Origin: Beroe ovata
Taxonomy: Eukaryota > Ctenophora > Nuda > Beroida > Beroidae
Reading direction: 5' to 3'
Length of the DNA: 64,000 nucleotides
Assembly (NCBI GenBank): GCA_946803715.1
Contig: CAMPET010000027.1
Coordinates: 102,391-166,390, forward strand
Part shown: positions 22,827-33,769 of the stretch, piece by piece
Layout of the letters: the number at the start of each line of letters is the position of its first letter
Numbering within the stretch: position 1 is the first letter of the stretch
The notes under the pieces: generated by a model
What the model was told of the DNA's origin: nothing
What the model saw: the letters and a program-made list of their open reading frames with translations, nothing else
The model's database searches: none
Program-made: the position numbers and the translations under genes

Positions 22827-23162
22827 TGTCGATCGATTATAGACCCTGACGCGACGAGAACTTCGTTTTGTGCGCGCGCGGCGCAATAACTTATTCGCAG
22901 ACAGGCTTGCTGACTGCTGAGCCGCTGTTTCTGTGCGGCGCGGAAACAGCGGCTCAGCAGTCAGCTGTGTGACCAAGATACTTACTATAGTTATACTCCG
23001 CACGCTAAGCATCTCCGTGGTTTGGAGACTTTTTGGAGGATTTTACGACTTTTCAAATAACCGAGTAAATGAAAGACGCACAACGTGTGCACACGCTGTG
23101 GGTCTTTCATTTACTCGCAGCTCGTGCATTGCATCAGCGGTCTGGCATGGCATCGTCAGACA
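22827..23162. mobile_element. GC-rich TIR element (family shared with HECT exon and 43.2 kb)
   Basis: Starts TGTCGATCGATTATAGACCC and ends GGCATCGTCAGACA, whose complement TGTCTGACGATGCC resembles the start. Inside are GCGCGCGCGGCGCAA and a perfect 21-bp hairpin (22911-22931 with 22943-22963, TGACTGCTGAGCCGCTGTTTC type), and a second 16-bp perfect hairpin (23062-23077 with 23102-23117) that may be a nested insertion. Related copies: 33590-33684, about 34250-34330, 43235-43365, and an inverted copy at 43504-43587. Confidence 0.6.
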
Positions 23163-23925
23163 ATCAAAAGACAAATTAAATTTGTGCGCTTCCTTTCAAG
23201 CTTATCAACAATTCACTTATTACAATCAATCGGACACCTGAGTTTAAAGGGGGCGTTTATTCAAATGTCTGTTAATTTTTCTTTTCAGTGTTTCAGAGAA
23301 TTATCCTTTTATTCATTTATTTAGAAGATTTGCTTGATGTTTGCCCATTGATGTTCATTGTTTGACTTGGATTCTACTTACGCTCTTGTGATTTCACAAT
23401 TGAGCACTCTAGTCTTGGAATGACGACAACTCAACAATTATATCTATTTATTTATTCATTTTATATGCAAGTGTGTCAAAGACAAAGTTTTGCAAAGTAC
23501 TCGAACTTTATTCAAAAGTGAGCGTGTCACAAATATTTATCAAATTTTTTATCAAATTTGAGAAGTGAGGGCCATGCCACACTTTGTGGAGATCCTGAAC
23601 AAAAGACTACAATGTTTTGAAACCTTCAGTAGATTTGTGGTGAAAAAGTGTGTGAGTTTGATTCAATTTACTTTGTATCACTGTCTACAATGTTCAATCA
23701 TCTGAAACAGATTTTAAGTTTGTTAGTTAATTGATTCATCAATATGCACTATGCAGTATCACTAATCACAGGAGTTTTTCATTGTTCATTCACCAAAGTT
23801 TTTCACTGTTAATTGATCCCTCCCCGATAATACGATTCATTATTGGATTTTGGATTCTCATTTGGATCTGGACATTTCATCCATTATTTATCTTACAACT
23901 CATTTCCAGACCATATTGTAATGGA
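23163..23925. other. 5' flank of PMS2
   Basis: AT-rich, no gene seen. The PMS2 frame stays open upstream to 23731 but has no ATG there, and CATTTCCAG at 23901-23909 could be the acceptor of a 5' UTR intron ending just before the ATG. Confidence 0.4.
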
Positions 23926-26079
23926 ATGTTAGCTGCTCCATCAATCAAGTCAATTGATAACAATTCAGTACATAATCTCTGTTCAGGACAAGTAATTGTC
24001 ACCCTTGCTACAGCAGTTAAAGAACTTGTCGAGAATGCTATAGATGCAGCTGCCAATTCTATTACAATAACATTCAAGGAATATGGTCTCAAAGGTATCG
24101 AGGTTGCTGATAATGGGAGAGGTATTGAGGAGGCGAACTTTGAGGGTCTAGCACTAAAGCATCACACATCAAAGATACAAGAATTTGACGACATTGCCGA
24201 TGTTTCAACGTTTGGATTCAGAGGGGAAGCTCTCAGCTCACTCTGTGCTTTAGGTGACCTCTCAGTTCTGACTTCTACTGGGTCATTGGGTCATTTCTTA
24301 TCATTCAACAAAAATGGTAACATTGCACAGAACAATATCCAAGCAAGACCTAGGGGAACAACAATTTATATTGATCATCTGTTTTCAACTCTTCCTGTGC
24401 GACATAAAGAGTTTACAAAAAACATCAAGAAAGAATATCACAAGGCAATTGATTCTCTACAAGCTTATGCAATGATTTCACTGAATACCAGAATACATTG
24501 TATTAATTTTGTCAAAAAACATAAGCAAGTCATCTTTTCAACAAATGGGAAGCCAACCATCAGAGAGAACGTAATTGATGTTCTTGGAACATCTGTTTTC
24601 AAAAATTTGACTCATATTGATTTCAAAACTCCATTGTTCAGTTTTCATGGCTATATATCAAAACCGCTGCCAAAGCATGGCAGGGGATCTGCTGACAAGC
24701 AATACATATTTATAAATGGAAGACCCTGTGATCACAACAGGATCAATAAAATGGTAAATCAGGTGTACAAGTGTTTAGAAAAATTCCAATATCCGATTTT
24801 TGTTATTGTTGTTAATATGTCCAAAGAGAGCATTGATGTCAATGTTTGCCCTGATAAAAGAAAACTTTTCATTGACAATGAGAATGCGCTCATTGGCAAG
24901 TTTCAAGCATACCTTGAATCAGAGCTCCAAAAGTTTGCTGGCATATATCAGGAAAAAGATGCATCTAGGTTCTTGAAACTTGAAGTCCTTGAGAAAAGAG
25001 ATGAGAATCAGAAAGATAATGAAAGTATTAGATCTAGTTATTCTTCAGAAGGCAGTGGTACTGCTAAGTTTTTCAGCTCCAAACCAAGTGTCCCCTATTG
25101 CAAAAACTATAGAGAAAGACCTGAAACGCAACATCTATGTTCCCCAAAGGCTTCTGGGTCAGAATCTTACAATCTCCCTGAGAGTAAAGGGAGTAAAAGT
25201 TCATTTCATATTGAATTCATTGAACCTGATAAAGATGCGGCAGTAAAAATTGAGAGCAATTCAATTCAGGAATCATATAAATTGAGTAATGAGCAAACCA
25301 TTGTTGAAGCGTTTGATAAGCCTATACCATTGCATGAAAGGAACTTTGTTCCATTGAGATGTTCATTGAAGTACATTAATGGTCGAGTGTCTGCTAGAAA
25401 GTCAAGTTCAGACAACATAGCTGATGGTATCCACTTCAAACACCAAATAGATCCATCTGAAGATGCGGTTAGAGAGCTCAATCACCACATTGAAAAGTCG
25501 ATGTTTAAAAGAATGGCAATCATTGGTCAGTTTAATTTAGGCTTCATCATTGTCAAATTCGGACATAACCTTTTCATTATTGATCAGCATGCTAGTGATG
25601 AAAAATATAGATATGAGCACCTGAAATCTGTGACAAATATTGAAACACAAAAGTTAATCATCCCTAAGAAGTTGAGCCTCAATGGTGCCCAAGAAGATTT
25701 GTTGCAATCATACGAACATATATTTAATAAAAATGGATTTGAGTTCATACATGACAACACAAAGGACCCTGGATGCAGAATTTCCCTGAGTGCGATGCCA
25801 AGGAGTGAATCAATCATATTTGATGAGTCGGATGTTGAGGAGTTGCTATGGCTTTTATCTGAAGAGACATCAGTAAATGTGGAGAATTTGCGACCCTCCA
25901 AAGTTCATCGAATGTTTGCATCAAGGGCATGCAGGTCAGCTGTAATGATTGGTACTGCACTTAGTCAAGCTAAGATGAAGCAAATTTTAGATCACATGTC
26001 CGTTATGGAACAACCATGGAATTGTCCACATGGTCGACCAACTATGAGGCATCTTGTGGATTTGTCGCGAATGAATTGA
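23926..26079 (+). CDS. PMS2: PMS2-like MutL mismatch-repair endonuclease, intronless
   Basis: One uninterrupted frame of 717 aa from the first ATG (MLAAPSIKSID). PMS2 pairs with MLH1 to form MutL-alpha, which nicks the discontinuous strand during mismatch repair. GHKL ATPase motifs: KELVENAIDA (Glu33, Asn37), ADNGRG (62-66), FGFRGEALSSLCAL (96-109), then LFSTLPVRHKEF and INGRPCD. A variable Ser/Lys-rich linker spans about 340-520. The endonuclease domain has DQHASDEKYRYE (553-564, the DQHAx2Ex4E metal motif), ACR (668-670) and CPHGRP (700-705), so the nuclease looks intact. Human PMS2 is 862 aa; the shortening is in the linker. It has no intron, unlike nearly every neighbour, and is more AT-rich; no poly(A) tract or flanking direct repeat shows it to be a retrocopy. 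Confidence 0.95.
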   Translation: MLAAPSIKSIDNNSVHNLCSGQVIVTLATAVKELVENAIDAAANSITITFKEYGLKGIEVADNGRGIEEANFEGLALKHHTSKIQEFDDIADVSTFGFRGEALSSLCALGDLSVLTSTGSLGHFLSFNKNGNIAQNNIQARPRGTTIYIDHLFSTLPVRHKEFTKNIKKEYHKAIDSLQAYAMISLNTRIHCINFVKKHKQVIFSTNGKPTIRENVIDVLGTSVFKNLTHIDFKTPLFSFHGYISKPLPKHGRGSADKQYIFINGRPCDHNRINKMVNQVYKCLEKFQYPIFVIVVNMSKESIDVNVCPDKRKLFIDNENALIGKFQAYLESELQKFAGIYQEKDASRFLKLEVLEKRDENQKDNESIRSSYSSEGSGTAKFFSSKPSVPYCKNYRERPETQHLCSPKASGSESYNLPESKGSKSSFHIEFIEPDKDAAVKIESNSIQESYKLSNEQTIVEAFDKPIPLHERNFVPLRCSLKYINGRVSARKSSSDNIADGIHFKHQIDPSEDAVRELNHHIEKSMFKRMAIIGQFNLGFIIVKFGHNLFIIDQHASDEKYRYEHLKSVTNIETQKLIIPKKLSLNGAQEDLLQSYEHIFNKNGFEFIHDNTKDPGCRISLSAMPRSESIIFDESDVEELLWLLSEETSVNVENLRPSKVHRMFASRACRSAVMIGTALSQAKMKQILDHMSVMEQPWNCPHGRPTMRHLVDLSRMN

Positions 26080-26271
26080 TATTACATTTTATTAATCAGT
26101 TTGTCAGTTAATGACCACTTGCGCACATATAAATGTCATATCAAATTTGACAATCTCACGCTATATACTATATAGGCGTCATGATCAACGTTCTGTTTCA
26201 TTCAATGATTGCTAGATCATACAAGTGATACAATATTCCTTTTGAGCCTAACATGGTTTACTGATAAAGTA

Positions 26272-29200
26272 ATGGGCGAGAGCAGTTCCATTACTCCACA
26301 AGAAATGAAACAGAAAACAACTGAAATCTTTGAGAAAATAATGGCGCAGAGTAGCTTCAAACTATCTCGGACTGATGACAGCAATCAGGTCTTACTTCGT
26401 AGTTGTCACAAACTGTCGATTGTCGCACCTTATACGTAGATTTTAGATGATATTCTGTTAATTTCAAGAAAGCAGAAGGCCCCAATATAACAAAACTTGT
26501 CATTCAGGAGGCTTGTAGAAGTGATACAGATAATGATGAACCATTGAACATCAATAGAAAAAGGAGGAAAGTTGTGAAGAAAAAGCTGGTATCATCTTCT
26601 AGTGATGATGATTTCGAAGAGAGTCCGCTAAGGTGAGATTTGTCCCAACACTGCAGTCTTAATAAGCATGAAAAACTCGACTCCTCTTATGTAGTAATTA
26701 TTGTGTTATTTTTTGTGACATTTTTCAGCCACTAATTCTCATACATGCGTTGTTGTTGATTGAGATTTCCCAGAAAGAGTTTATCACCGCCAAACCCGAG
26801 CTCCAAACGGAAAACAAAGGCCTGCAAGCGCGGAAAAAACAACACCCTATCCAGTCCCAAAGCCAGGTGATCATTATTCATCTGCAGATCCACACATCAT
26901 ACCTAACTAGTGCCTATTAAGGTATAATTGCTTTCCTTGGTAATTCTCCTCTGTCCCCAGGTATATGACAAGGAACAAAAAGACAAGGAAGAAGATTTCA
27001 TATGAAGGAGAAACACCTGAGAAACGAAACAGTAACTCTGACAGTGGCTCTATTCACAGGTTAATAAGCAAAGCAGGAAGCCTATTTTAGAGCCGTAGAT
27101 CAATACCTAAAAAATCTCATTTGATAACATTTTGATTACATTTAGATTATACTTTGTCTCTTTTCACAACATTTTAATAAAGGTATGACTATTGTTTTGG
27201 ATGGTTTGATTTCTTAATGCATTTTAATTCGCTTTTACGTTTTTAACCAAAGAAAAGTAATTTGATGATTCATCACTTAGTAATTTTCTAATTATTATCT
27301 ATAGTTAATTAATCTATTCAATTATGACCTCTCCATTTATCTTTTTGTTGCAATTTAAGCTACCCAAGTTGATTTGTTTGTGTGTGAAACTTAAGTTCTC
27401 ATGACAGCCATACATTCTACAATTATTGTATCACTCTGAAATATAGTCCTGATAGTGCTTTCATAGAAACTTAATACTTGCAAGCTGATACTGGCAATAC
27501 TCTCGCCGCTGCATGGAATATGTAATTCAATAATTGAACATTGTGTTGCTTACTTTGTCGCTAATCTTTGGCTGAACGATATCTCTGTACTAGGATGGAA
27601 AATATTTCAGTATTTTGGAGGATGCACTATGTTCCAGCGACGGTGATTGGACGGCTGGTGAGCAAAGGTGCGTACATATAATAGGCGGCATCAACGGTGC
27701 CAGTGATTCAATGATCTTTTTTGACTGTCAAGTGAAGACTTCATGGAACGCGCGGCTATCATATTGTGCACGCCAGCAATCTGTAACGGCTTCACAAATT
27801 GCGCGCGCTGTAGTAGTCATTTATTCCTTTGACAAATAGCTAGCTAATTGAGTGTTGACTGATTGCCCACCCAATTGCTTAATTTCAACTTCCGTTAAAA
27901 TGAAAGGTATTTAGCTAACCTAATTAGCGAACACACTAATCCTGATCCCATCTACCATGTCCGCTATTTCTGTCCAACTAATTGCTTTTTAATTGAGGGG
28001 CATCCTGTTAACTATAGATGCTAATTACGTGCTGTATGACCCGTCTCGTCTACAATCTACATAGTAGATGTTTATTAGTTAATGAGTTTTCAAGATATTG
28101 TTCTCATGTATTATTTCAGTATTGTGACCCTTGATTTAACGTCCATCTCTTGATCTTAGTAATTGTTTTCCCTTTACTTGACATATTACGACTTCATCCT
28201 GCAGTGAGGAACCCAAGTCAAAGAATATGCTATCACAAGAGGTGCCGCGTTCGAGCCGTATAGCATCCTGTAGCGATGATTTTGCACTGTCGGTTTCTAA
28301 AGGGAAGGGACCGATTTCACGACTGAATAGGGAAACAAGTGAAGACAGTGATGATCCGTCGTTTCGTAATCCTAGTCGGCTGAGGAAGAAAGCCAACAGA
28401 ATGTTCGATTCTGGTGACGAACAGGAAGACAGTGGACAGGACGGCGAGCGAGACAGCGAACAAGACGGTCAAGAAGACGGCGAGTCATCCCAAGAACCAG
28501 TGTTGAAAAATGTGTTGGATTCAGAGAGTCCGGCTGGTAGTCCCTCACAATGTATGGAAGTGGATAATGAGGGGGCTGAAGAATCCTCACAAGAAATGAT
28601 GATTGTCTACAGACCAAAAGGTGGGAAAATCTCGTAACCCGTATTATGAAAGTTGTGATTCTTCTAACGGTCGTTCACAAAAATGACATACTTTCAATGA
28701 TAACTCAATTTCTTCATTTTCTTAGCAGTAACCCCGAAAAAGGCGGCACCAGTTTTTGGGCAGCAAGAAAAGAGGGTGAGAAAGGGCTACGGACGTTATG
28801 ACGGCTCTTACTACCGTGATAAAGCAGACGAGTGTGTCGCAAATCCCGGTGAAATGGATGATTTCATTGTACAGGAGGAACAATCATCGTCGTCAGAGAG
28901 TAGTGAGGATGAGAAGAGTCCCCCTAAGCGTGCGAGAAAACTGCAACTGGTATCAAGCGATGATGACAGGTTTGAGCTAGACTATAGTTCGCATAATTTG
29001 TTCCAATTTACAAATGAGAGTGTGATGAGTATGTGATGAGTATGTGATGAGTATGTGATGAGTATGTGATGATAGCCTGAGTTCTCTCTACCTACAGCTC
29101 GACGAGGACACCTCCTGAAAATTCGGGTGAGGAGTCCGTGAGAGAGGGAAAGGAGACCGAAATCACACCAAGACGATCCTCACGACAAAAACCAGATAAA

Positions 29201-32200
29201 CAGAGGGGAGGGTTGAAGGATTCTCTCGAGAAACTGCGCAAATCTCGAGAAACCGGGAAGATGCGTCATAGTTCTGGTGACGGGGAGTCCTATTCGGATT
29301 TAGATGAGGGTGCACGCAAAAACAATGTCTATCGAGACGCTGAAGCTGAAAACTACTTCAATCATGGCGATTTTGCGAAGTTTGCCCGAGATTACGTTCC
29401 AAGACAAGGCGGAAGTGTGCGATCAAGACGGCCGAGAAGTCCGGAAGCAGAGGGAGTTGTCTCGAGTTCTGAGTGGAGTGATGATGATGATGTGGTAAGT
29501 GAGAAGAGTGATGATCTACCTGTCATAAGGATGGATGTTGTTTTCCCAGAGGAGACAAGATGCAATGGTACAGCTGTTGAAGACGTGCATCCAGATGATA
29601 CTGACGGAAGTGAATTGGTGACAATTCTCAGGTTAAGCTCATCTCATCCAGATATTTATATCAGTACGCAGTACGCACTTTTTTACTGATAATTCGATAT
29701 CGCGGACGTGTCTGTTGTTCAATCAATACAACCGTGTTTTTCCCCTCAGGCAAGGAAAAATCAGCGCCCTACCTTCAAATATAAGCCCAGATACCCATCC
29801 AAACCTCTTGTGTCAAGCCTCAAGAATCAGTACCCTAGAAATTGTCAGAGACCTCGTTGTTTGCTTCGGTTTGTGAATTGATTGAAATGAGCAGATAAAC
29901 AGTACTACAATACGCTTATTCGTACTTTCTCTTAATTTACCTCTTTCTTATCAACTCACGTTCTTAACCAGGCTACGATGTGTGGAAGTCAGATAAGATT
30001 GGTCGTCCCCTGACTCACGCTATTCTATACAACAGAAGTGACATTGTCCCTTTTCTGCTGCGGGAAATGCAGAACAAAGGACTGAAAATTGTCAACGAGA
30101 TCTGTAGGAGGTATTGCCGGAATTTCGATTCCACGTAACCAAGTTTCGACTTTCAATCAACATGAATAGCATCATGAACCTCTACACCTCCTGTTCAGAT
30201 GTGCGAAGGAGTTAGCGCAGAACGTGGAGTGTTTGACAGCTGTCATAGATTGGCAGGAAAAAGACGAGGATTTGCAATGTATCGATGTTATTGACAATAT
30301 ACTGCGGGATGGTCGCGGGAGCAGAAAGATGTTTGGTACGTTGTTAACTGAATAAGTTGTATTACGACTCATGATATTTTGTATGCACCAAATCGTTGAT
30401 TTGAAATATGGTAAGGCTGTTAATGCGCTAAACAACCGAAATTTTGTCAGAGGGTATCGGAGAGTCGCTATCTTCTTCTTCACTCGAACAAATCTACAAT
30501 GTCAACCAAAGCTTGTCCGACTATTCCAATACAGAGCTACTTCTATTCAAATGTTTGGAAAACAAGGAAAGATGGGAGAAGGAAGAGACGTATTGTCTAC
30601 AGTTCTTGGAATGTGTGATCAGTATACTCGGGAAATGCGTGATTGACGTGTGTGATAAGGAAGGATACACCCCACTGATGATTGCAGTCGCTAATGGTAA
30701 GTTGGCGTTACATGATGACGCGCTATTCTGCATTCTACAATCACTACACAGTTCTCAGTTAGTACTTTTTCTGCAGATCCACGTAGCTCAAATCTCTCGT
30801 TTCCTCACTTTATCCATACTCTCAGGACTGATTCCAGCGGTGAAAGCACTCCTCAATCACGGTGCTGACCCTCTCGCGTTAGCATCATCCTCCGCCTCCT
30901 CCACCGACCCCTCCTACCTCTCCCAGCGATACCCTGATGCGCCCATACACACCACGGCACTGCACTTGGCTGCAGCATTGGGTCAGGACGAATGTGCCAA
31001 GATTATCGTGAAGAAGAACCGACAAACTCTCTCTGTTACCGACGAGTAAGTTGACTGAAGCTTCACGATGTCGGTTTGTCAAAAGAATGGGATATCTATT
31101 CACTGATGAGAAAAATGTATTTCATTTGTCTCTGTATGCAACTGATCGGGATCAATTTCAGGGCAGGTTGGACACCCGTTATGTACGCAGTATATCAAGG
31201 ACACTGGGATACCGTGAAGATGTTGTTGGGACGGACTCTGGCAGGTTCTTCATCTCTCATCTCGGCTATACACATGCTCAGAAATAGGAGGTATCACATA
31301 AGAAATGAGGAATGAGGATTGAGGATCATACTGTAACTACAGTCCCCGATCTTATTCTATCGGCGGGTGAATTTGTGACAATGAATTCAGGTATAAAAGC
31401 AGTGAGTCAGAACTGAGAGATAAGAATTTTGAGATGATTATCGAGTTGTTGAGGCATGTGGCGGAGAACGATGAGTACCGGGAACAACTCGACAAGTTGG
31501 TGGAGTCTTGTGCCACGGGGACTTTCGGGAGACAGCTCGATGATCGGATTATTAACGAGCTATTCGAGATACCCGGCCTCATTTCACTTGGTTAGTACCT
31601 TGATTCGCGCGTGAAATGACCCAGCAAGTCTGAGATGATCATTTCTTAGCTTTTTTCAGTCCTGACATCCTTCGTTTTTCATGTGAATTCCTCAGCGACA
31701 AAGTTGAAGTATATCAGGAGACACCACTCTCTAACATACTCTCGACACTGTCGAATAACTGTTAGAAGAGATGTTCTGCTGGAGGATCTCGTGACTCAGG
31801 GACGCATGATGGCTGGGTGTGGGCACCTGTCTGTGGGCTTCATCGGAGAACAAGCCGTTGGTCCAGGTTGGAAGTGTGATTGAACTCAGAGTTTTATCAA
31901 AACTCTATCAATATAAAAAGCATTACTTCGCATCTATCAATAAAGTCCGACTATTTTCGTTCGTCGTTCCGATCAATGTTTAAACTCAGTTTTAAGATAG
32001 ATTGGAATGACGAACTATTATTTGTGCCTGAAACATGCCAGTTTCTCCCCCCTTCTGATGTTTCAATGACGGGAGCTTATTTCTTACCCTTCGTAACCCA
32101 GGTCCAACCAAAGAGTTTTACTCCCTGATATGTGATAAAGCTATGGAGGCTAAGCTGTTCGAACAGACGAAGGAGGGCTATGTCAAGTTTACGAATGTGA

Positions 32201-33769
32201 TGTTACTCTACAAAGATGATGTCGAAAAGTTCGAATTCTTCAGAAATATGTTAGTTTCTCTGCCTCATTTCAATCTAGTATAAGAAGCAGGATTGTCGGA
32301 TGTCGCTATTCACTGAGAAAACACTGAGTAAACACTCGTTTCAGCTACGAAGTTATTGGTGGACTTATAGCAAGATCTGTCTTGGCTAACATGCCAATTG
32401 GTCTACCCTTGTTAGAATATATCAGCAATTTCATTCTCGGGGGACATAAGAATGTCCTTAAAGATCTGGAGAATGCTGATAAGGATCTTTTCAATTCGCT
32501 CTCATCCCTTTCTCCTGAGGTAACAACTCTCATTTCCCCATCTCATATCTCTACTCTCGAGTTACGCTTATAAACTCCAGCTCAAGACTCTCAACCCTCC
32601 CCAGGAATTTGCCGATCTAGAAATCCAGTTCTATGTGGACATAGTTGACCCGTTCACTGGGGAAACGAGGGAGGTGCCACTAAAGAGCAATATGGAGGAG
32701 GAAGTCATCGCTTTGGATAAGAAAGGGTGGGTATCATTGATGTTGAAATAGCCTGAGCCTTGATAAAACATTATGAGACGAGATTTTATTCCAAATGCAC
32801 GCGACTTTTCCTCAAAGTAATCGACAAAATTGTGTGGAGCAAGCCGTAACCAGTTCTTCCCTCCCAGATACATGACGCTAAGGTCGAGGAAATGTTTATA
32901 CGAGTTCGTGGAATCTGAGCTGTGCGCGATAGAGCGCGGCTTTTCCAGCCTGTTTCCCGCCGAACTGAAGAAGATAATCACGCCCAAAGAACTGTCCGTG
33001 ATTGTAGGAGGGGAGCAAAGTATTAACCTGCAAGATTGGATGTCCCATACTGCGTACACCAACATTAGTCAGGTATTATGCCCAGGGTATTTCATTCGAT
33101 ACCGTATATCCTGCTCCACCTTAGCTTGACGAAATCGGAAATAGATCTAAAGCCCCCATTGCGCGCGTAGTATTTGGGTCACGCAGCGCAGGAACACCAT
33201 TGTCGCATTGCCTCTTTCTCGAATTGCTGTCTCATCACCAATTGACGCCCTAACGCCGTCCCCAGGAAACCAAGACGAATTTTTGGTCGATTGTCCAGTG
33301 TTTGAAGCAGGAAGACAGGATGTTACTGTTACACTTTGCCACAGGCATATCACGCCTGCCTCCTGGTGGTTTTGCACAAATTCCGAGGTTAGAACTAATC
33401 ATGTTGTTGTGAAGCATGCTACCGCCAGACTTCAGATTATGAGAAACTAGGTATATATTCTGTTTGGTAGTGGCTCAAGTGGGTAATGATTACCGTGTCA
33501 GGTTTAACCTGTGTAGAGCGCATGGGAGTGAAACAGATGTGCTACCCCGGGCTTCAACATGTTCCAATTCACTGATGCTACCCTCATACTTGGCTGTCGA
33601 TGATAGCCCCTGTCGAGAATTCCATTGCGCGCGCGCCGCAAATCATTCTCGGCTCGCGTCAGCTGGGCCTAGCATCGCCAGGCAACCCTCATACACGTCT
33701 CGTGACGCTATGAGGAAATACATCCTCATTGCCATACGGTATGGAGCTAGAGGATTCGTGTTCGTATAA
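26272..33769 (+). CDS. Ankyrin-repeat HECT-type E3 ubiquitin ligase with acidic/basic N terminus
   Basis: Exons: 26272-26388, 26508-26632, 26774-26866, 26961-27059, 27611-27667, 28205-28620, 28729-28969, 29098-29631, 29750-29868, 29972-30110, 30199-30335, 30451-30696, 30826-31045, 31162-31290, 31391-31590, 31660-31866, 32102-32249, 32345-32519, 32605-32726, 32868-33072, 33266-33387, 33502-33769; exactly 1373 codons. Residues 1-600 are disordered, with serine/acidic tracts (SSSSDDDFEESP) and basic runs (NRKRRKVVKKK) suggesting nuclear location. Ankyrin-like repeats span about 585-890 (GYTPLMIAVANG, TALHLAAALGQDECAKIIV, GWTPVMYAVYQGHWDTVKMLL). The HECT domain runs from about 965 to the end: GPGPTKEFYSLI, IGGLIARSVLANMP, FWSIVQCLKQEDRMLLLHFATG, and LPRASTCSNSLMLPSY with catalytic Cys1304 (codon 33560). 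The N-lobe resembles TRIP12/UFD4-type HECTs. A 35-codon repeat insertion follows the cysteine. Not a clear orthologue of HACE1 or HECTD1. Confidence 0.88.
27060..28204. other. Long introns of the HECT gene (27060-27610, 27668-28204)
   Basis: AT-rich intronic DNA flanking the 57-bp exon 27611-27667. That small exon is supported by phase-2 joins on both sides and by TTTCAG and GTGCGT boundaries. No gene or recognisable repeat seen elsewhere here. Confidence 0.5.
29021..29070 (+). repeat. 11-bp tandem repeat in a HECT-gene intron
   Basis: TGTGATGAGTA repeated about 4.5 times between the exons ending 28969 and starting 29098. Confidence 0.9.
33150..33196. repeat. Fragment of GC-rich repeat in a HECT-gene intron
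   Basis: The string GTAGTATTTGGGTCACGCAGC flanked by GCGCGC matches the blocks ending at about 43502 and 43794 (GGAGTATTTGGGTCACGCAGC). Confidence 0.6.
33580..33694 (+). mobile_element. TIR element inserted in-frame in the HECT C-lobe exon
   Basis: ACCCTCATAC occurs at 33580-33589 and again at 33685-33694, bracketing 95 bp. The insert has imperfect ends: CTGTCGATGATAGCCCC near the left and, on the complement of the right end, CTGGCGATGCTAGGCCC. It shares CGATGATAG, CCCTGTCGAGAATT and ATTGCGCGCGCG with the repeat at 43235-43365. Insert plus one target-site copy is 105 bases, so the frame is kept and 35 codons (no stop) are added between LPSY and TSRDAMRKY. A 9-10-bp duplication is typical of Mutator-like elements. 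Confidence 0.85.
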
